This document shows positions 1 through 7,934 of a stretch of DNA of 23,804 nt, in pieces; the first letter of the stretch is position 1, and each line of letters starts with the position of its first letter. The stretch is taken from positions 1-23,804 of the forward strand of contig PBCD01000009.1 in assembly GCA_002717855.1 (NCBI GenBank), given 5' to 3'. A program made the translations under genes and the position numbers. The notes beneath the pieces were generated by a model. That model worked only from the letters and a program-made list of their open reading frames with translations. It had not been told where the DNA came from and searched no databases. This stretch comes from Rickettsiales bacterium. GTDB lineage: Bacteria > Pseudomonadota > Alphaproteobacteria > TMED127.

Positions 1-45
1 AAAAAAAAATTTTAAAAAAAAATTAAAAAAAAAAAAAAAAAAAAA
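1..45. repeat. A-homopolymer tract at the window edge
   Basis: Almost every base is A, broken only by two short T groups at 10-13 and 23-24. It precedes a reading frame that is open from 27 but has no ATG. The tract may be a contig end or a collapsed or mis-called homopolymer. No promoter or hairpin can be read from it. Confidence 0.6.
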
Positions 46-110
46 TTGGAGTTACATTTGTTTATAAGTACAAAAATGAAATATATATTGAAAAATCTGA
101 AGGAGTTTTT

Positions 111-398
111 TTGCACGGATTAATGAAATTCCAAACCTCAGATTTTTTAGAATACAAATCAAGCAATGAGCAAATAAATAAGAAAAGATTGTTAGATATG
201 AAAAAAGATTTTATTTCAAAAAATACAAACCTAGAATTTGTCGAACACAATTTTACAAATTTTCATCTTAAGTTATTTGTAAAAATAATTAAAATTGAAA
301 AAAAATTTTATGATCCCAATGGTCTGTGGATTTTTAAAAAAGATTTTTTTAATTACCCATTTTCTAATTTAATGATAAAAGTATTTAAAAAGATTTAA
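111..398 (+). CDS. Hypothetical protein, possibly 5'-truncated
   Basis: I do not recognise this protein. From the TTG at 111 it is 95 residues, Lys/Phe/Asn-rich, with no signal peptide or clear membrane segment. The same frame is open upstream to a stop at 24-26, giving about 28 extra codons (including a GVTFVYKYKNEIYIEKSEGV stretch) that read like protein. The frame then enters the A-tract and has no ATG or GTG there. It may be the 3' end of a longer gene whose frame is lost in the homopolymer, or a short gene using TTG. It ends 15 bases before the PepSY-like gene on the same strand, so it could belong to that operon. Base composition matches the neighbours. Confidence 0.4.
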   Translation: MHGLMKFQTSDFLEYKSSNEQINKKRLLDMKKDFISKNTNLEFVEHNFTNFHLKLFVKIIKIEKKFYDPNGLWIFKKDFFNYPFSNLMIKVFKKI

Positions 399-413
399 AA
401 ATGATTAAAAAAA

Positions 414-737
414 ATGGGATTTTTTAAATTAGTCTTTTGTATTATTTTTCTCTCAGTCGTAAACTTTGTTTTTGAAGATTCTGTTGCTCAAATTAATGAT
501 CACGAAAAAGCAATTGAAGCAGTAAAAAGTGGAGAGATTCTTCCCTTGGATCAAATTTTGGTAAATATTAGAAATCAATTTGATGGAAGAGTTCTTGCTA
601 TAAACTTAAAAGATAATGAGCAAGGTCTTTTTGGTTGGGTTTATGATATAAGAATGATAAATTCTTACAATGAAGTCATAAATTTGAGAGTTGATGCAGG
701 TACATCAACAGTTTTAATGGTTGAAGGAGCTGACTAA
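414..737 (+). CDS. PepSY-like periplasmic protein of a two-component operon
   Basis: This small exported protein has 107 residues. Residues 1-25 look like a Sec signal peptide (hydrophobic 6-20, likely cleavage after SVA at 25). The mature part has the pattern of a PepSY-like domain: an amphipathic start (AIEAVKSGEILPLDQIL), then an FDGRVLAI strand, a WVYDIRMI strand and a final LRVDAGTSTVLMVEG strand. Proteins of this type often sit directly upstream of OmpR-type regulator/kinase pairs in Proteobacteria, as here: the regulator starts 5 bases downstream. By inference it acts in the periplasm as a modulator of the kinase sensor domain. There is no clear Shine-Dalgarno. An ATG at 401 in another frame runs into the same A-run, and one base more or less would fuse it in frame to give MIKK before the present start. 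Confidence 0.75.
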   Translation: MGFFKLVFCIIFLSVVNFVFEDSVAQINDHEKAIEAVKSGEILPLDQILVNIRNQFDGRVLAINLKDNEQGLFGWVYDIRMINSYNEVINLRVDAGTSTVLMVEGAD

Positions 738-742
738 AAATC

Positions 743-1405
743 ATGAGAATATTAGTTATTGAAGATGATCCTGATTTAAATAAACAGGTAAAAAATGCTT
801 TGGAAGATAATGGATATTCGGTTGACATAGCCTTAGATGGTGAAGAAGGACATTTTTTAGGTGATACAGAACCCTATGATGCAGTTGTTCTAGATTTAGG
901 ATTACCAAAAATAGATGGTTTAACAGTTTTAGAAAATTGGAGGAAAGAAAACAAAAAATTTCCAGTTTTAATCTTGACTGCAAGAGATAGATGGAGTGAA
1001 AAAGTAAATGGATTTGATGCTGGCGCAGACGATTATGTAACCAAACCGTTTCAAATGGAAGAGCTGCTAGCTAGGTTGAGAGCTTTAATAAGAAGATCTG
1101 CAGGTCATGCCACTTCTGATATAGAATGTGGACCACTAAAGATTGACACAAAATTAAACAAGGTATTTATAAATGGTACTAAACTAAAGTTAACATCACA
1201 CGAGTACAAAATCATTGAATATTTTTTACATCATCAAGACAAGGTAATTTCAAGAACCGAGCTTACTGAACATATATATGATCAAGATTTTGATAGAGAC
1301 TCGAATACTATAGAGGTCTTTATAGGACGACTTAGAAAAAAAATAGGAAATAATATGATAAAAACCGAAAGAGGTCATGGTTACAGACTATCACTAGACG
1401 AGTGA
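743..1405 (+). CDS. OmpR/PhoB-type response regulator
   Basis: This is a cytoplasmic transcription regulator of 220 residues, the usual length for the family. The receiver domain (about 1-115) has the acidic pair D8/D9, phosphoacceptor D51 in VVLDLGLP, T79 and K101 in the VTKPF loop. A winged-helix DNA-binding domain (about 125-218) follows, ending with the typical TERGHGYRL wing. The paired kinase is directly downstream and overlaps it by 4 bases (GTGA), so the two are translationally coupled and almost surely cognate. A GGAG lies at 726-729, inside the upstream gene, a little far from the ATG. The PhoP/FeuP-like subgroup is plausible from the partner's architecture, but the target genes cannot be read from the window. 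Confidence 0.93.
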   Translation: MRILVIEDDPDLNKQVKNALEDNGYSVDIALDGEEGHFLGDTEPYDAVVLDLGLPKIDGLTVLENWRKENKKFPVLILTARDRWSEKVNGFDAGADDYVTKPFQMEELLARLRALIRRSAGHATSDIECGPLKIDTKLNKVFINGTKLKLTSHEYKIIEYFLHHQDKVISRTELTEHIYDQDFDRDSNTIEVFIGRLRKKIGNNMIKTERGHGYRLSLDE

Positions 1406-2766
1406 AGAAATTGAACTATATAAATTCTTTAGCATTAAGACTTTTCTTAAGTGCATTTGTTTGGATATTATTAACTTTAATGGGAGGTGGGTTATTATTA
1501 TCGGACTTGTTTAGAGAAACAGCAGAAAAATCATTTGAAGATAAACTAAATCTATTTATGGAAACACTAATTGGGTCCAGTAAAATAGATTCAAGTGAGA
1601 GTATTACGGTAGTAAATCCCATAGGAGACCCAAGATTTTTTCAACCTTACTCTGGTTGGTACTGGCAAATTAACCAAGGCTCACAGACTTTAGTTAGATC
1701 ACGATCTATGTGGGATCAAGTATTGACTTTAGACAAAAGATTAATTGGAGGCAGAGCACAATTTTTAGATCAAAATTTAAAGAATAAAAAAAATAAAAAA
1801 GTAATTTCATCTCAAAAACTTAAAATATTACAAAGAGAAATCTCATTTCCAGGATTTAAAAACCCTCTTACTTTTATGGTTAGTGGTGATACTGAGGAAT
1901 TTGAAAAAAATGTTTTAGCTTTTAATAACATTTTAATAATTTCACTTGTTATACTAGGTATGGGATTATTAATCTCAGTTTATCTACAGGTTAAATATGG
2001 TCTCTTACCTCTACAAAAAATTAAAAACTCACTTTTTAAAATTAGAAATGGCGATGCAGTAAAATTAGAAGATAACTACCCTACTGAGGTTTCACCACTA
2101 GCGAAGGAAATTAATATTTTGCTTGAGCATAATGAAAAAATTGTCGAGAGGGCAAAAACTCATGTAGGCAACTTAGCTCATGCACTTAAAACGCCCCTGA
2201 CTATAATCAGAAATCATGCTGAAGAAAAAAAAGATAAAGACATTAAGCCACAAATTGAATTAATAAATAAAAATATTGATAGATACTTGAATAAGGCTAG
2301 ATCTTCAGCCAATGTAAAAATTATTAAGAGCAAGATAGAAGTACAAAAACACGTTGAAAAAATAGCTAGTGTATTTCAAAAGATTCATCCAAATAAAAAT
2401 ATTAAAGTTATAGTCAAAGACAAAAATCTTTTGATTCCTGGTAATTCTGATGACTTAGATGAAATTTTAGGTAATTTGTTAGAAAATGCCTGCAAGTGGA
2501 CAAAAAAAATTGTAGAAATAAAAGTTAAAAGATTTTCCAATAATTTAATAAAATTTACTATTTCAGATGATGGTCCTGGTCTCCCAAAACACAAGAGAGC
2601 AGAGGTTTTTGCTCGTGGTTTTAGACTTGACGAACAAACACCTGGTACAGGGTTAGGTTTAAACATAGTTAAAGATACAGTTGAACAATATTCAGGAAAG
2701 GTTTGGTTAACAAAATCTAACTTTGGTGGATTAACGGTGAATTTATTATTACCTTTATCCGTTTGA
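1402..2766 (+). CDS. Membrane sensor histidine kinase
   Basis: This kinase partners the regulator just upstream and begins with GTG inside that gene's stop. Its 454 residues show a membrane segment at about 13-33, a periplasmic sensor region of about 140 residues, a second membrane segment at about 173-195, a HAMP-like linker to about 246, a dimerisation helix with phosphoacceptor H260 in LAHALKTPL, and an ATPase domain with N-box E361-N362, G1 box DDGPGLP (389-395) and G2 box GTGLGL (415-420). The HALKTPL version of the H-box is the one seen in PhoQ/FeuQ-like kinases. All catalytic motifs are intact. The ligand is unknown. The PepSY-like protein from the same operon is the obvious candidate modulator (inference). 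The gene ends 2 bases from the convergent rnhB stop. Confidence 0.93.
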   Translation: MKKLNYINSLALRLFLSAFVWILLTLMGGGLLLSDLFRETAEKSFEDKLNLFMETLIGSSKIDSSESITVVNPIGDPRFFQPYSGWYWQINQGSQTLVRSRSMWDQVLTLDKRLIGGRAQFLDQNLKNKKNKKVISSQKLKILQREISFPGFKNPLTFMVSGDTEEFEKNVLAFNNILIISLVILGMGLLISVYLQVKYGLLPLQKIKNSLFKIRNGDAVKLEDNYPTEVSPLAKEINILLEHNEKIVERAKTHVGNLAHALKTPLTIIRNHAEEKKDKDIKPQIELINKNIDRYLNKARSSANVKIIKSKIEVQKHVEKIASVFQKIHPNKNIKVIVKDKNLLIPGNSDDLDEILGNLLENACKWTKKIVEIKVKRFSNNLIKFTISDDGPGLPKHKRAEVFARGFRLDEQTPGTGLGLNIVKDTVEQYSGKVWLTKSNFGGLTVNLLLPLSV

Positions 2767-2768
2767 TT

Positions 2769-3362
2769 CTACAAAAAATTGGCGATTGGTTTAAAACTTT
2801 TTCTATGAAATTTTGTAATGCCAAATCTTCTAATTGCTATTAGGTGTTTTTTTGTTCCATAACCCATATTAGAGTTCCAACCATATTCCGGATAAAAAGA
2901 GTCCAAATATTTCATTATTTGATCCCTAAATACTTTTGCTAAAATCGAAGCAGATGCTATTGCAATTGATTTTTGGTCACCCTTAATTAAAAAATGTGAA
3001 TTTTTTTTAAATTCAAATATTTTTTTACCATCAATTTTTATGATTGTATTTAAATTATTGAATCTCTCATAAGCCCTTTCCATAGCCAACTTTGTTGCAA
3101 TGTTAATATTTTGATCATCGATTTCTTCAACATAAGCAATACCGAAGTTAAAATATGAATGTTTTTTTATAAACTTTGACAATTCTACTCTTTTATTTCT
3201 TTTTATTTTTTTTGAATCATCAATCAAATCAATATTTGAGTATTTTAAAATTGAAGATTTAAGTAATATCGCACACGCAACTAATGGACCCGACCATGAT
3301 CCTCTTCCAACCTCATCAATACCAATTGTTCTTTGTTCTATATCAGTTAAGCAATCAATCAT
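2769..3362 (-). CDS. rnhB: Ribonuclease HII
   Basis: RNase HII cuts RNA in RNA-DNA hybrids and starts removal of misincorporated ribonucleotides. At 197 residues it has the usual length. The active-site acids are visible: D16 and E17 in GIDEVGRG, D111 in KIDGKK and D147 in LAKVFRD, together with the S-I-LAKV helix and the NMGYGTKKH motif (165-173) near the C-terminus. The first motif reads GRGSWSGP where GRGPLAGP is more common, which is a tolerated variation since the catalytic pair is intact. The gene is last in a minus-strand series behind the UDG homologue and moaB, one base after the moaB stop, consistent with one transcript. Confidence 0.93.
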   Translation of the reverse strand: MIDCLTDIEQRTIGIDEVGRGSWSGPLVACAILLKSSILKYSNIDLIDDSKKIKRNKRVELSKFIKKHSYFNFGIAYVEEIDDQNINIATKLAMERAYERFNNLNTIIKIDGKKIFEFKKNSHFLIKGDQKSIAIASASILAKVFRDQIMKYLDSFYPEYGWNSNMGYGTKKHLIAIRRFGITKFHRKSFKPIANFL

Positions 3363-3363
3363 A

Positions 3364-3879
3364 TTATTTTTCTAACAAACGAGGAATTAATTCAATTAAG
3401 TTACAAGGTTTATGATTGATATTGAGTTGAAATTTTAAAATATTATCCCAAGCATCTATACATGCTGACGGCGATCCTGGAAGCGAGAAAAAGAATTTAC
3501 CTTTTGCAATTCCTGCCAATGCCCTTGATTGAAGTGCTGATGTTCCTATTTTGTTGAAGCTTATTTGTCTAAATATTTCACCAAAACCAGGAATTTGTTT
3601 TTCGATTATTTTTTGTAGAACTTCAGGTGTTGAATCTCTACCTGTTAAACCTGTTCCACCAGTTGTAATTATTATATCAATTAAATTATTTTTAAGACAT
3701 GCTTTAAAGAATTTTTCAATTTTTTCGATATCATCCTTAATTATACTTCTTGAAAAACAATTATGATTATCCTGTGTAATTCTTTGTTCTAAAATATCTC
3801 CTGATTTATCGTTTTCAAAAGTTCTTGAATCAGAAATAGTTGCAATTACAATGTTAAGATTTTTTTTTTGTTTCATCAA
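3364..3879 (-). CDS. moaB: MoaB/MogA-family molybdopterin adenylyltransferase
   Basis: The family activates molybdopterin by adenylylation before molybdenum insertion (MogA) or has a related role (MoaB). About 170 residues match the compact single-domain form. Key motifs are TTGGTGLTGRD at about 72-82, which binds the nucleotide/pterin, and LPGSPSA at about 133-139. The most upstream codon in frame is TTG at 3879, directly followed by ATG at 3876. The ATG is the more likely start and leaves 3 bases to the UDG stop. No other molybdenum cofactor gene is in the window, but formylmethanofuran dehydrogenase-type and other molybdoenzymes would need the cofactor. moaB and mogA cannot be separated by eye. 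Confidence 0.88.
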   Translation of the reverse strand: MMKQKKNLNIVIATISDSRTFENDKSGDILEQRITQDNHNCFSRSIIKDDIEKIEKFFKACLKNNLIDIIITTGGTGLTGRDSTPEVLQKIIEKQIPGFGEIFRQISFNKIGTSALQSRALAGIAKGKFFFSLPGSPSACIDAWDNILKFQLNINHKPCNLIELIPRLLEK

Positions 3880-4593
3880 TTAATTCTTTCCAATAATTTC
3901 TCTAAGTTTACAGATATCTAACCAAGTATTTTTTTTTTTTGAAGAATTTTTTATTAAAAATGAAAGGTCATACATTACAAAACTTTGTATTTTAAATTTT
4001 CCTATTTCATAATAAAATAATTTTCCTCTTAATTTTGCAATCGGTTCATTTCTTTTTAGTAAGTATTTCGCTGTAAAACCGCCAAAAACAATCAGCATTT
4101 CTGGATTAATGATTTTTATGAGTTCATGCATGAGTGGTAAACAAACTTCTATTTCATCGATTTTTGGTTTTCTATCTCCAGGAGGTCTCCAAAATATTAA
4201 ATTTGAAATATAAAAATTTTTTTTTGAATATTTTATGTATGAGAAAATTTTATCAAAGAATTCACCCTTTTTTCCAGAAAATGGTATTCCACTAATGTCT
4301 TCTTCATCATTAGGAATACCGCTGATTATCATAATTTTTGAGTTTACATTCTTATCTGAAAAAACACAATTAGTTGCTGTTTCCTTTAGATTAAAATCTA
4401 ATGAGCTTATTTTTTTTCTTAAATTAGTAATTTTTTCTTTTTTACTGTTAGTATTAGGATTTTTTTCAGTGTTGAAATTTTCAGTTTCTATAAATTTTTT
4501 AATAAATTTACTAGATGTTTTTTTCCCAATATTATCTTTAATTCCAATTTCATTACAAAATTCAATAAAAGACTTTGTGTTTTTGACAACCAT
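3880..4593 (-). CDS. Family-4-like uracil-DNA glycosylase homologue, altered motifs
   Basis: The fold is that of the alphaproteobacterial family-4-like uracil-DNA glycosylase: an N-terminal extension, ETATN near 71-75, a motif-1 block at 89-111, NLIFWRPPGDRKP at 131-143, LPLMHELIKIINPEML near 152-166, and KNTWLDI near the end. The catalytic blocks differ from the family. Motif 1, usually GEAPG followed by acidic residues, reads SGIPNDEED (91-99). Motif 2, usually HP(A/S)YLLR, reads YDLSFLIK (208-215), with Asp for His and Leu for Pro. Of the four cysteine positions that hold the 4Fe-4S cluster in classical family-4 enzymes, I see only C151. It probably still binds DNA or a repair partner, but uracil excision is doubtful (inference). 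It heads the moaB-rnhB series and diverges from the ETF-QO gene. Confidence 0.8.
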   Translation of the reverse strand: MVVKNTKSFIEFCNEIGIKDNIGKKTSSKFIKKFIETENFNTEKNPNTNSKKEKITNLRKKISSLDFNLKETATNCVFSDKNVNSKIMIISGIPNDEEDISGIPFSGKKGEFFDKIFSYIKYSKKNFYISNLIFWRPPGDRKPKIDEIEVCLPLMHELIKIINPEMLIVFGGFTAKYLLKRNEPIAKLRGKLFYYEIGKFKIQSFVMYDLSFLIKNSSKKKNTWLDICKLREIIGKN

Positions 4594-4651
4594 TTCATAT
4601 ATATAGACTGTAATAAATAAAAATTAAATAATTTTGTAAATTTTAAAGGCA
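4594..4651. promoter_or_regulatory. Divergent promoter region, UDG series / ETF-QO operon
   Basis: These 58 bases separate two divergent transcripts and so must hold at least one promoter. The stretch is almost all A and T, with TATATA near 4598-4603 and TAAATA-like sequences that could serve as -10 boxes in either direction. I cannot assign a -35. An AAAGG at 4645-4649 is a plausible Shine-Dalgarno for the ETF-QO gene, and its spacing suits the ATG at 4658 better than the one at 4652. Confidence 0.4.
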
Positions 4652-6295
4652 ATGATTATGAACAGAGAAAGTATGGAATATGATGTTGTTGTGGTTGGTG
4701 GAGGCCCATCAGGTCTTGCATCAGCAATACAGTTCAAAAAGCTTTGTAAAAAAAATAATAAAGATTTTAATATATGTGTTGTAGAAAAAGGTTCACAAAT
4801 TGGCTCTCATACTCTTTCTGGTGCAGTTCTTGAGACAAGAGCTTTAGACGAACTGTTTCCTGATTGGAGATTAAAAAATTCACCTATTAAAACTAAAGTG
4901 ACAAATGAAAAGTTTATGTATTTGAGCGAAAAAGGAGCTTTTAAAATTCCTACAATTTTTTTGCCTAAAGTCATGCATAATAAGAACAATTACATTATTT
5001 CATTAGGCAACTTAAATATTTGGCTAGCAAAACAAGCTGAGGAAATGGGTGTAGAAATTTATCCTGGTTTTGCAGCCTCAGAATTAATTATTGAGAACGA
5101 AAAACTCGTTGGTATAACTACGGGTGACCATGGAATTTTAAAAAATGGTGATAAAGGTTCAAATTATCAACAAGGAATAGACATTTTCGCGAAATACGTC
5201 CATTTTGCTGAAGGATGCAGGGGCCATTTAGGAAAGAAAATAATAAAAAATTTTGGTCTTGATAAAAATTGTCAACCTCAGACCTATGGAATTGGATTGA
5301 AAGAGCTTTGGGAAATTAACGATGAAAAATCAAATCCTGGTGAAGTTGTCCATTCAGTCGGGTGGCCGTTAGATCAAGAAACATATGGGGGCTCTTTTTT
5401 GTATCATTTAGACAAAAACCTCGTCTCTGTTGGGTTTGTGATCGGTTTAGATTATAAAAACCCATATCTTTCTCCATATGACGAATTTCAAAGATTTAAA
5501 ACTCATCCAAAGATTAGAGATATATTTAAGAATGGGAAGAGAATATCTTATGGAGCAAGAGCATTAAATGAAGGTGGATGGCAATCGCTTCCTGATTTAG
5601 TTTTTGATGGAGGTTGTTTAATTGGTTGTGAAGCTGGAACATTAAATACTCCTAAGATCAAAGGAACTCATACAGCTATGAAATCTGGTATGGTTGCAGC
5701 GGAAGAAACTTTTAAGGCTTTACTAGATGGAAGAAAGAATGACAAACTCGATACTTATCAAAAAATATTTAGATCTTCTTGGGCAGGCAAAGAATTACAT
5801 GATGCCAGAAATGTAAGACCTGCGTTTAAATGGGGATTGAAGATTGGTATGTTGCTCTCTGGTATTGACCAAAATATTTTTCGAGGCAAAGCTCCATGGA
5901 CATTGTCACATCACATAGAAGATCACAAGTCTTTACTTGATATCTCAAAAGCAGAAAAAATTGATTACCCAAAACCAGATGGAATTTTAACTTTTGACAA
6001 ATTAACCAACGTATCTTTCACTTCAACTTACCATGAGGAAAATCAACCTGGACATCTAAAAATAATCAACGACGATATTCCGATAAGTTATAATAATAAG
6101 TACTTCGATTCCCCAGAACAAAGATATTGTCCTGCAGGTGTTTATGAAATAATAAAAGATTCTGAAAATTTAAAACTTCAAATTAATGCGCAGAATTGTA
6201 TTCATTGCAAAACATGTGATATTAAAGACCCGAGTCAAAATATTACATGGGTCGTTCCTGAAGGAGGTGGAGGTCCAAATTATACAAATATGTAA
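4652..6295 (+). CDS. Electron-transfer flavoprotein-ubiquinone oxidoreductase
   Basis: ETF-QO passes electrons from electron-transfer flavoprotein to ubiquinone (EC 1.5.5.1), linking acyl-CoA and methyl-amine-type dehydrogenases to the respiratory chain at the inner membrane. The 547 residues match the family. They begin with the FAD-binding motif VVVVGGGPSGLASA (about 11-24) and end with the 4Fe-4S site: C493 in CPAGVYE, then C516, C519 and C522 in the CIHCKTC motif, followed by the conserved ITWVVPEGGGGPNY tail. Start: ATG at 4652 or, with better Shine-Dalgarno spacing, ATG at 4658. It heads a coupled operon with the TPR protein, ftr and fhcC. Its neighbours suggest it may take electrons from a C1 or methyl-group dehydrogenase, but no such dehydrogenase or ETF subunit gene is present here. 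Confidence 0.96.
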   Translation: MIMNRESMEYDVVVVGGGPSGLASAIQFKKLCKKNNKDFNICVVEKGSQIGSHTLSGAVLETRALDELFPDWRLKNSPIKTKVTNEKFMYLSEKGAFKIPTIFLPKVMHNKNNYIISLGNLNIWLAKQAEEMGVEIYPGFAASELIIENEKLVGITTGDHGILKNGDKGSNYQQGIDIFAKYVHFAEGCRGHLGKKIIKNFGLDKNCQPQTYGIGLKELWEINDEKSNPGEVVHSVGWPLDQETYGGSFLYHLDKNLVSVGFVIGLDYKNPYLSPYDEFQRFKTHPKIRDIFKNGKRISYGARALNEGGWQSLPDLVFDGGCLIGCEAGTLNTPKIKGTHTAMKSGMVAAEETFKALLDGRKNDKLDTYQKIFRSSWAGKELHDARNVRPAFKWGLKIGMLLSGIDQNIFRGKAPWTLSHHIEDHKSLLDISKAEKIDYPKPDGILTFDKLTNVSFTSTYHEENQPGHLKIINDDIPISYNNKYFDSPEQRYCPAGVYEIIKDSENLKLQINAQNCIHCKTCDIKDPSQNITWVVPEGGGGPNYTNM

Positions 6296-7934
6296 GGTTT
6301 TTTGTATATTTATTTTTATCTGCTTTAGTTTTAGCACTTTATTATCAAATGAACCAAAATTAATAAAAAATAAAATATCTGAATCTGGAGTATACCTTTC
6401 TTGGATAATTGCTGAAAAAAACGGTAATTTTAGGAAAGCTTTTGATTTAGTTTCTAAGATCAAGCTATCTTTAACAGATATTGAATCCTTAAAAAAAGCT
6501 TTTTTTTTATCATTAAATCATGGCAATTGGGATTCAACAGTATTTTTTGCTAGAAGGATTGAGACTCTGGATTCTAAATTTTTTTTTTCTAAATTAGTTC
6601 TAGCTACTGACGAGTATATAAAGGGAGATTTTAAGAAATCTGAACAAATATTTAAAAATATAAATTTTTCAATAACAAATGAAAAGTTTATTAATATAAT
6701 TTTAGCATGGGTAAACTTTTCATTTAAGAAAGACCCTTATATTTTAGATACTATTAATGAAAAAGAAATAAAACCTGAAAATTGTGTTCCCCTAGAATGT
6801 CTACATTCAGCACTTTTAAATCAACTTTCAGGAAATAAGGAACGGTCAAATCAATTTTATGAAGAACTAAAAAAAAATAACCAATCCTACAGAATTTTAG
6901 AAATTCTTTTAGTTAATTATCTTGAAAATAAAAAAATCGATTCTTCCAAAGAAATACTTGAAAAATTAAAGAATGAAAATCTTTCTGTTTCTAATCTTAA
7001 TGACCTGATTTACATTAAAGATGAATTCAGCCCAGTTGAATATCCAAAGGATGGTTTAGCAGAAGTTTTTTTAAATATTGCAGGTTGGCTATATGAAAAT
7101 AAAATCTACGATATGTCAAGTTACTTCTGTAATATTGGTTTGCAAATAAGACCTGATTTTTATTCTTTAAAGTTTTTATTAGCGAATGTTTATGAAAAAC
7201 TTGGGTACAAAGAAACACTTTTAGATTTTTTAAATGAAACATTTCAATCAAATATTTATGATCTTCATTTATCAAAAATTAAGCTAAGAACACTGAATAG
7301 CTTAGAAAAAAAAGATAAATCAATACAAGTTTTAAGAGAAATTTTGAAAAAAAATCCGAATAATAATGAAATAATTTTGATATTAGCTGATTCTCTTAGA
7401 AGTGTAGGGAAGTACAAAGAATCAATAACTTATTATGACAATGTTATAGAAAAAATTAATAAAGAAGATCCTCAATATTGGAACATATTTTATTCACGAG
7501 GGATTTCATATGAACGTATAAAAAAATGGAATTTGGCGGAACGAGATTTTTTATTGTCATTAAAGTTAAATCCTCAAGCACCATATGTTCTTAATTATTT
7601 AGGGTATAGTTGGTTGGAAAGAAAAAAAAATTTAAAAAAAGCCCTAGCTTTAATTAAAACAGCTTCTGAAATTCAACCAAATGACGCATACATTACCGAT
7701 TCACTTGGGTGGGCTTACTTTTTGTTGGGAGAATTTGATATATCAATCAAGATCTTAGAACATGCAAATATGATGTTACCAAGTGACCCAACTCTTAATG
7801 ATCATCTTGGAGATGCATATTGGGAAGTAGGCAGAAAATCTGAGGCAATTTCACAGTGGAAAAAAGTTCTTGTTTTTGATCCTAATACAGAGTTAAAAAT
7901 GAAAGTCGAACAGAAAATTTCTAGATTTCAATGA
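6267..7934 (+). CDS. TPR-repeat exported protein
   Basis: This is a tetratricopeptide-repeat protein of about 555 residues. A hydrophobic stretch (CKVFCIFIFICFSFSTLLS) at the N-terminus looks like a signal peptide, so the repeats are probably periplasmic. The repeats are clearest in the last 170 residues, for example NYLGYSWLERKKNLKKALAL, DSLGWAYFLLGEFDISIKIL and DHLGDAYWEVGRKSEAISQW, a layout I recognise from alphaproteobacterial TPR proteins next to ETF-QO. It is likely a scaffold with no enzyme role. The start is uncertain because there is no ATG near the signal peptide. GTG at 6267 is the nearest standard start, while ATT at 6279 sits 5 bases after a GGAGG. Either overlaps the end of the ETF-QO gene. 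The frame is open further upstream to 6186, but that part lies inside ETF-QO coding sequence. The stop overlaps ftr by 4 bases (ATGA). Confidence 0.85.
   Translation: MEVQIIQICKVFCIFIFICFSFSTLLSNEPKLIKNKISESGVYLSWIIAEKNGNFRKAFDLVSKIKLSLTDIESLKKAFFLSLNHGNWDSTVFFARRIETLDSKFFFSKLVLATDEYIKGDFKKSEQIFKNINFSITNEKFINIILAWVNFSFKKDPYILDTINEKEIKPENCVPLECLHSALLNQLSGNKERSNQFYEELKKNNQSYRILEILLVNYLENKKIDSSKEILEKLKNENLSVSNLNDLIYIKDEFSPVEYPKDGLAEVFLNIAGWLYENKIYDMSSYFCNIGLQIRPDFYSLKFLLANVYEKLGYKETLLDFLNETFQSNIYDLHLSKIKLRTLNSLEKKDKSIQVLREILKKNPNNNEIILILADSLRSVGKYKESITYYDNVIEKINKEDPQYWNIFYSRGISYERIKKWNLAERDFLLSLKLNPQAPYVLNYLGYSWLERKKNLKKALALIKTASEIQPNDAYITDSLGWAYFLLGEFDISIKILEHANMMLPSDPTLNDHLGDAYWEVGRKSEAISQWKKVLVFDPNTELKMKVEQKISRFQ
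6269..6273 (+). promoter_or_regulatory. Possible Shine-Dalgarno for the TPR gene
   Basis: GGAGG lies 5 bases before ATT 6279 and 8 before ATA 6282, both in frame with the TPR protein and just ahead of its signal peptide. The same bases encode conserved glycines of ETF-QO, so the match may be coincidental. Confidence 0.3.

Noticed and set aside
2769..3362. RNase HII inactivated by the GRGSWSGP variant
   Set aside because: All four catalytic acids (D16, E17, D111, D147) are present, so the change is ordinary variation.
4235..4606. A 123-codon open frame on the plus strand
   Set aside because: It lies opposite the UDG homologue, has a composition expected of a complement of AT-rich coding DNA and shows no recognisable motif.
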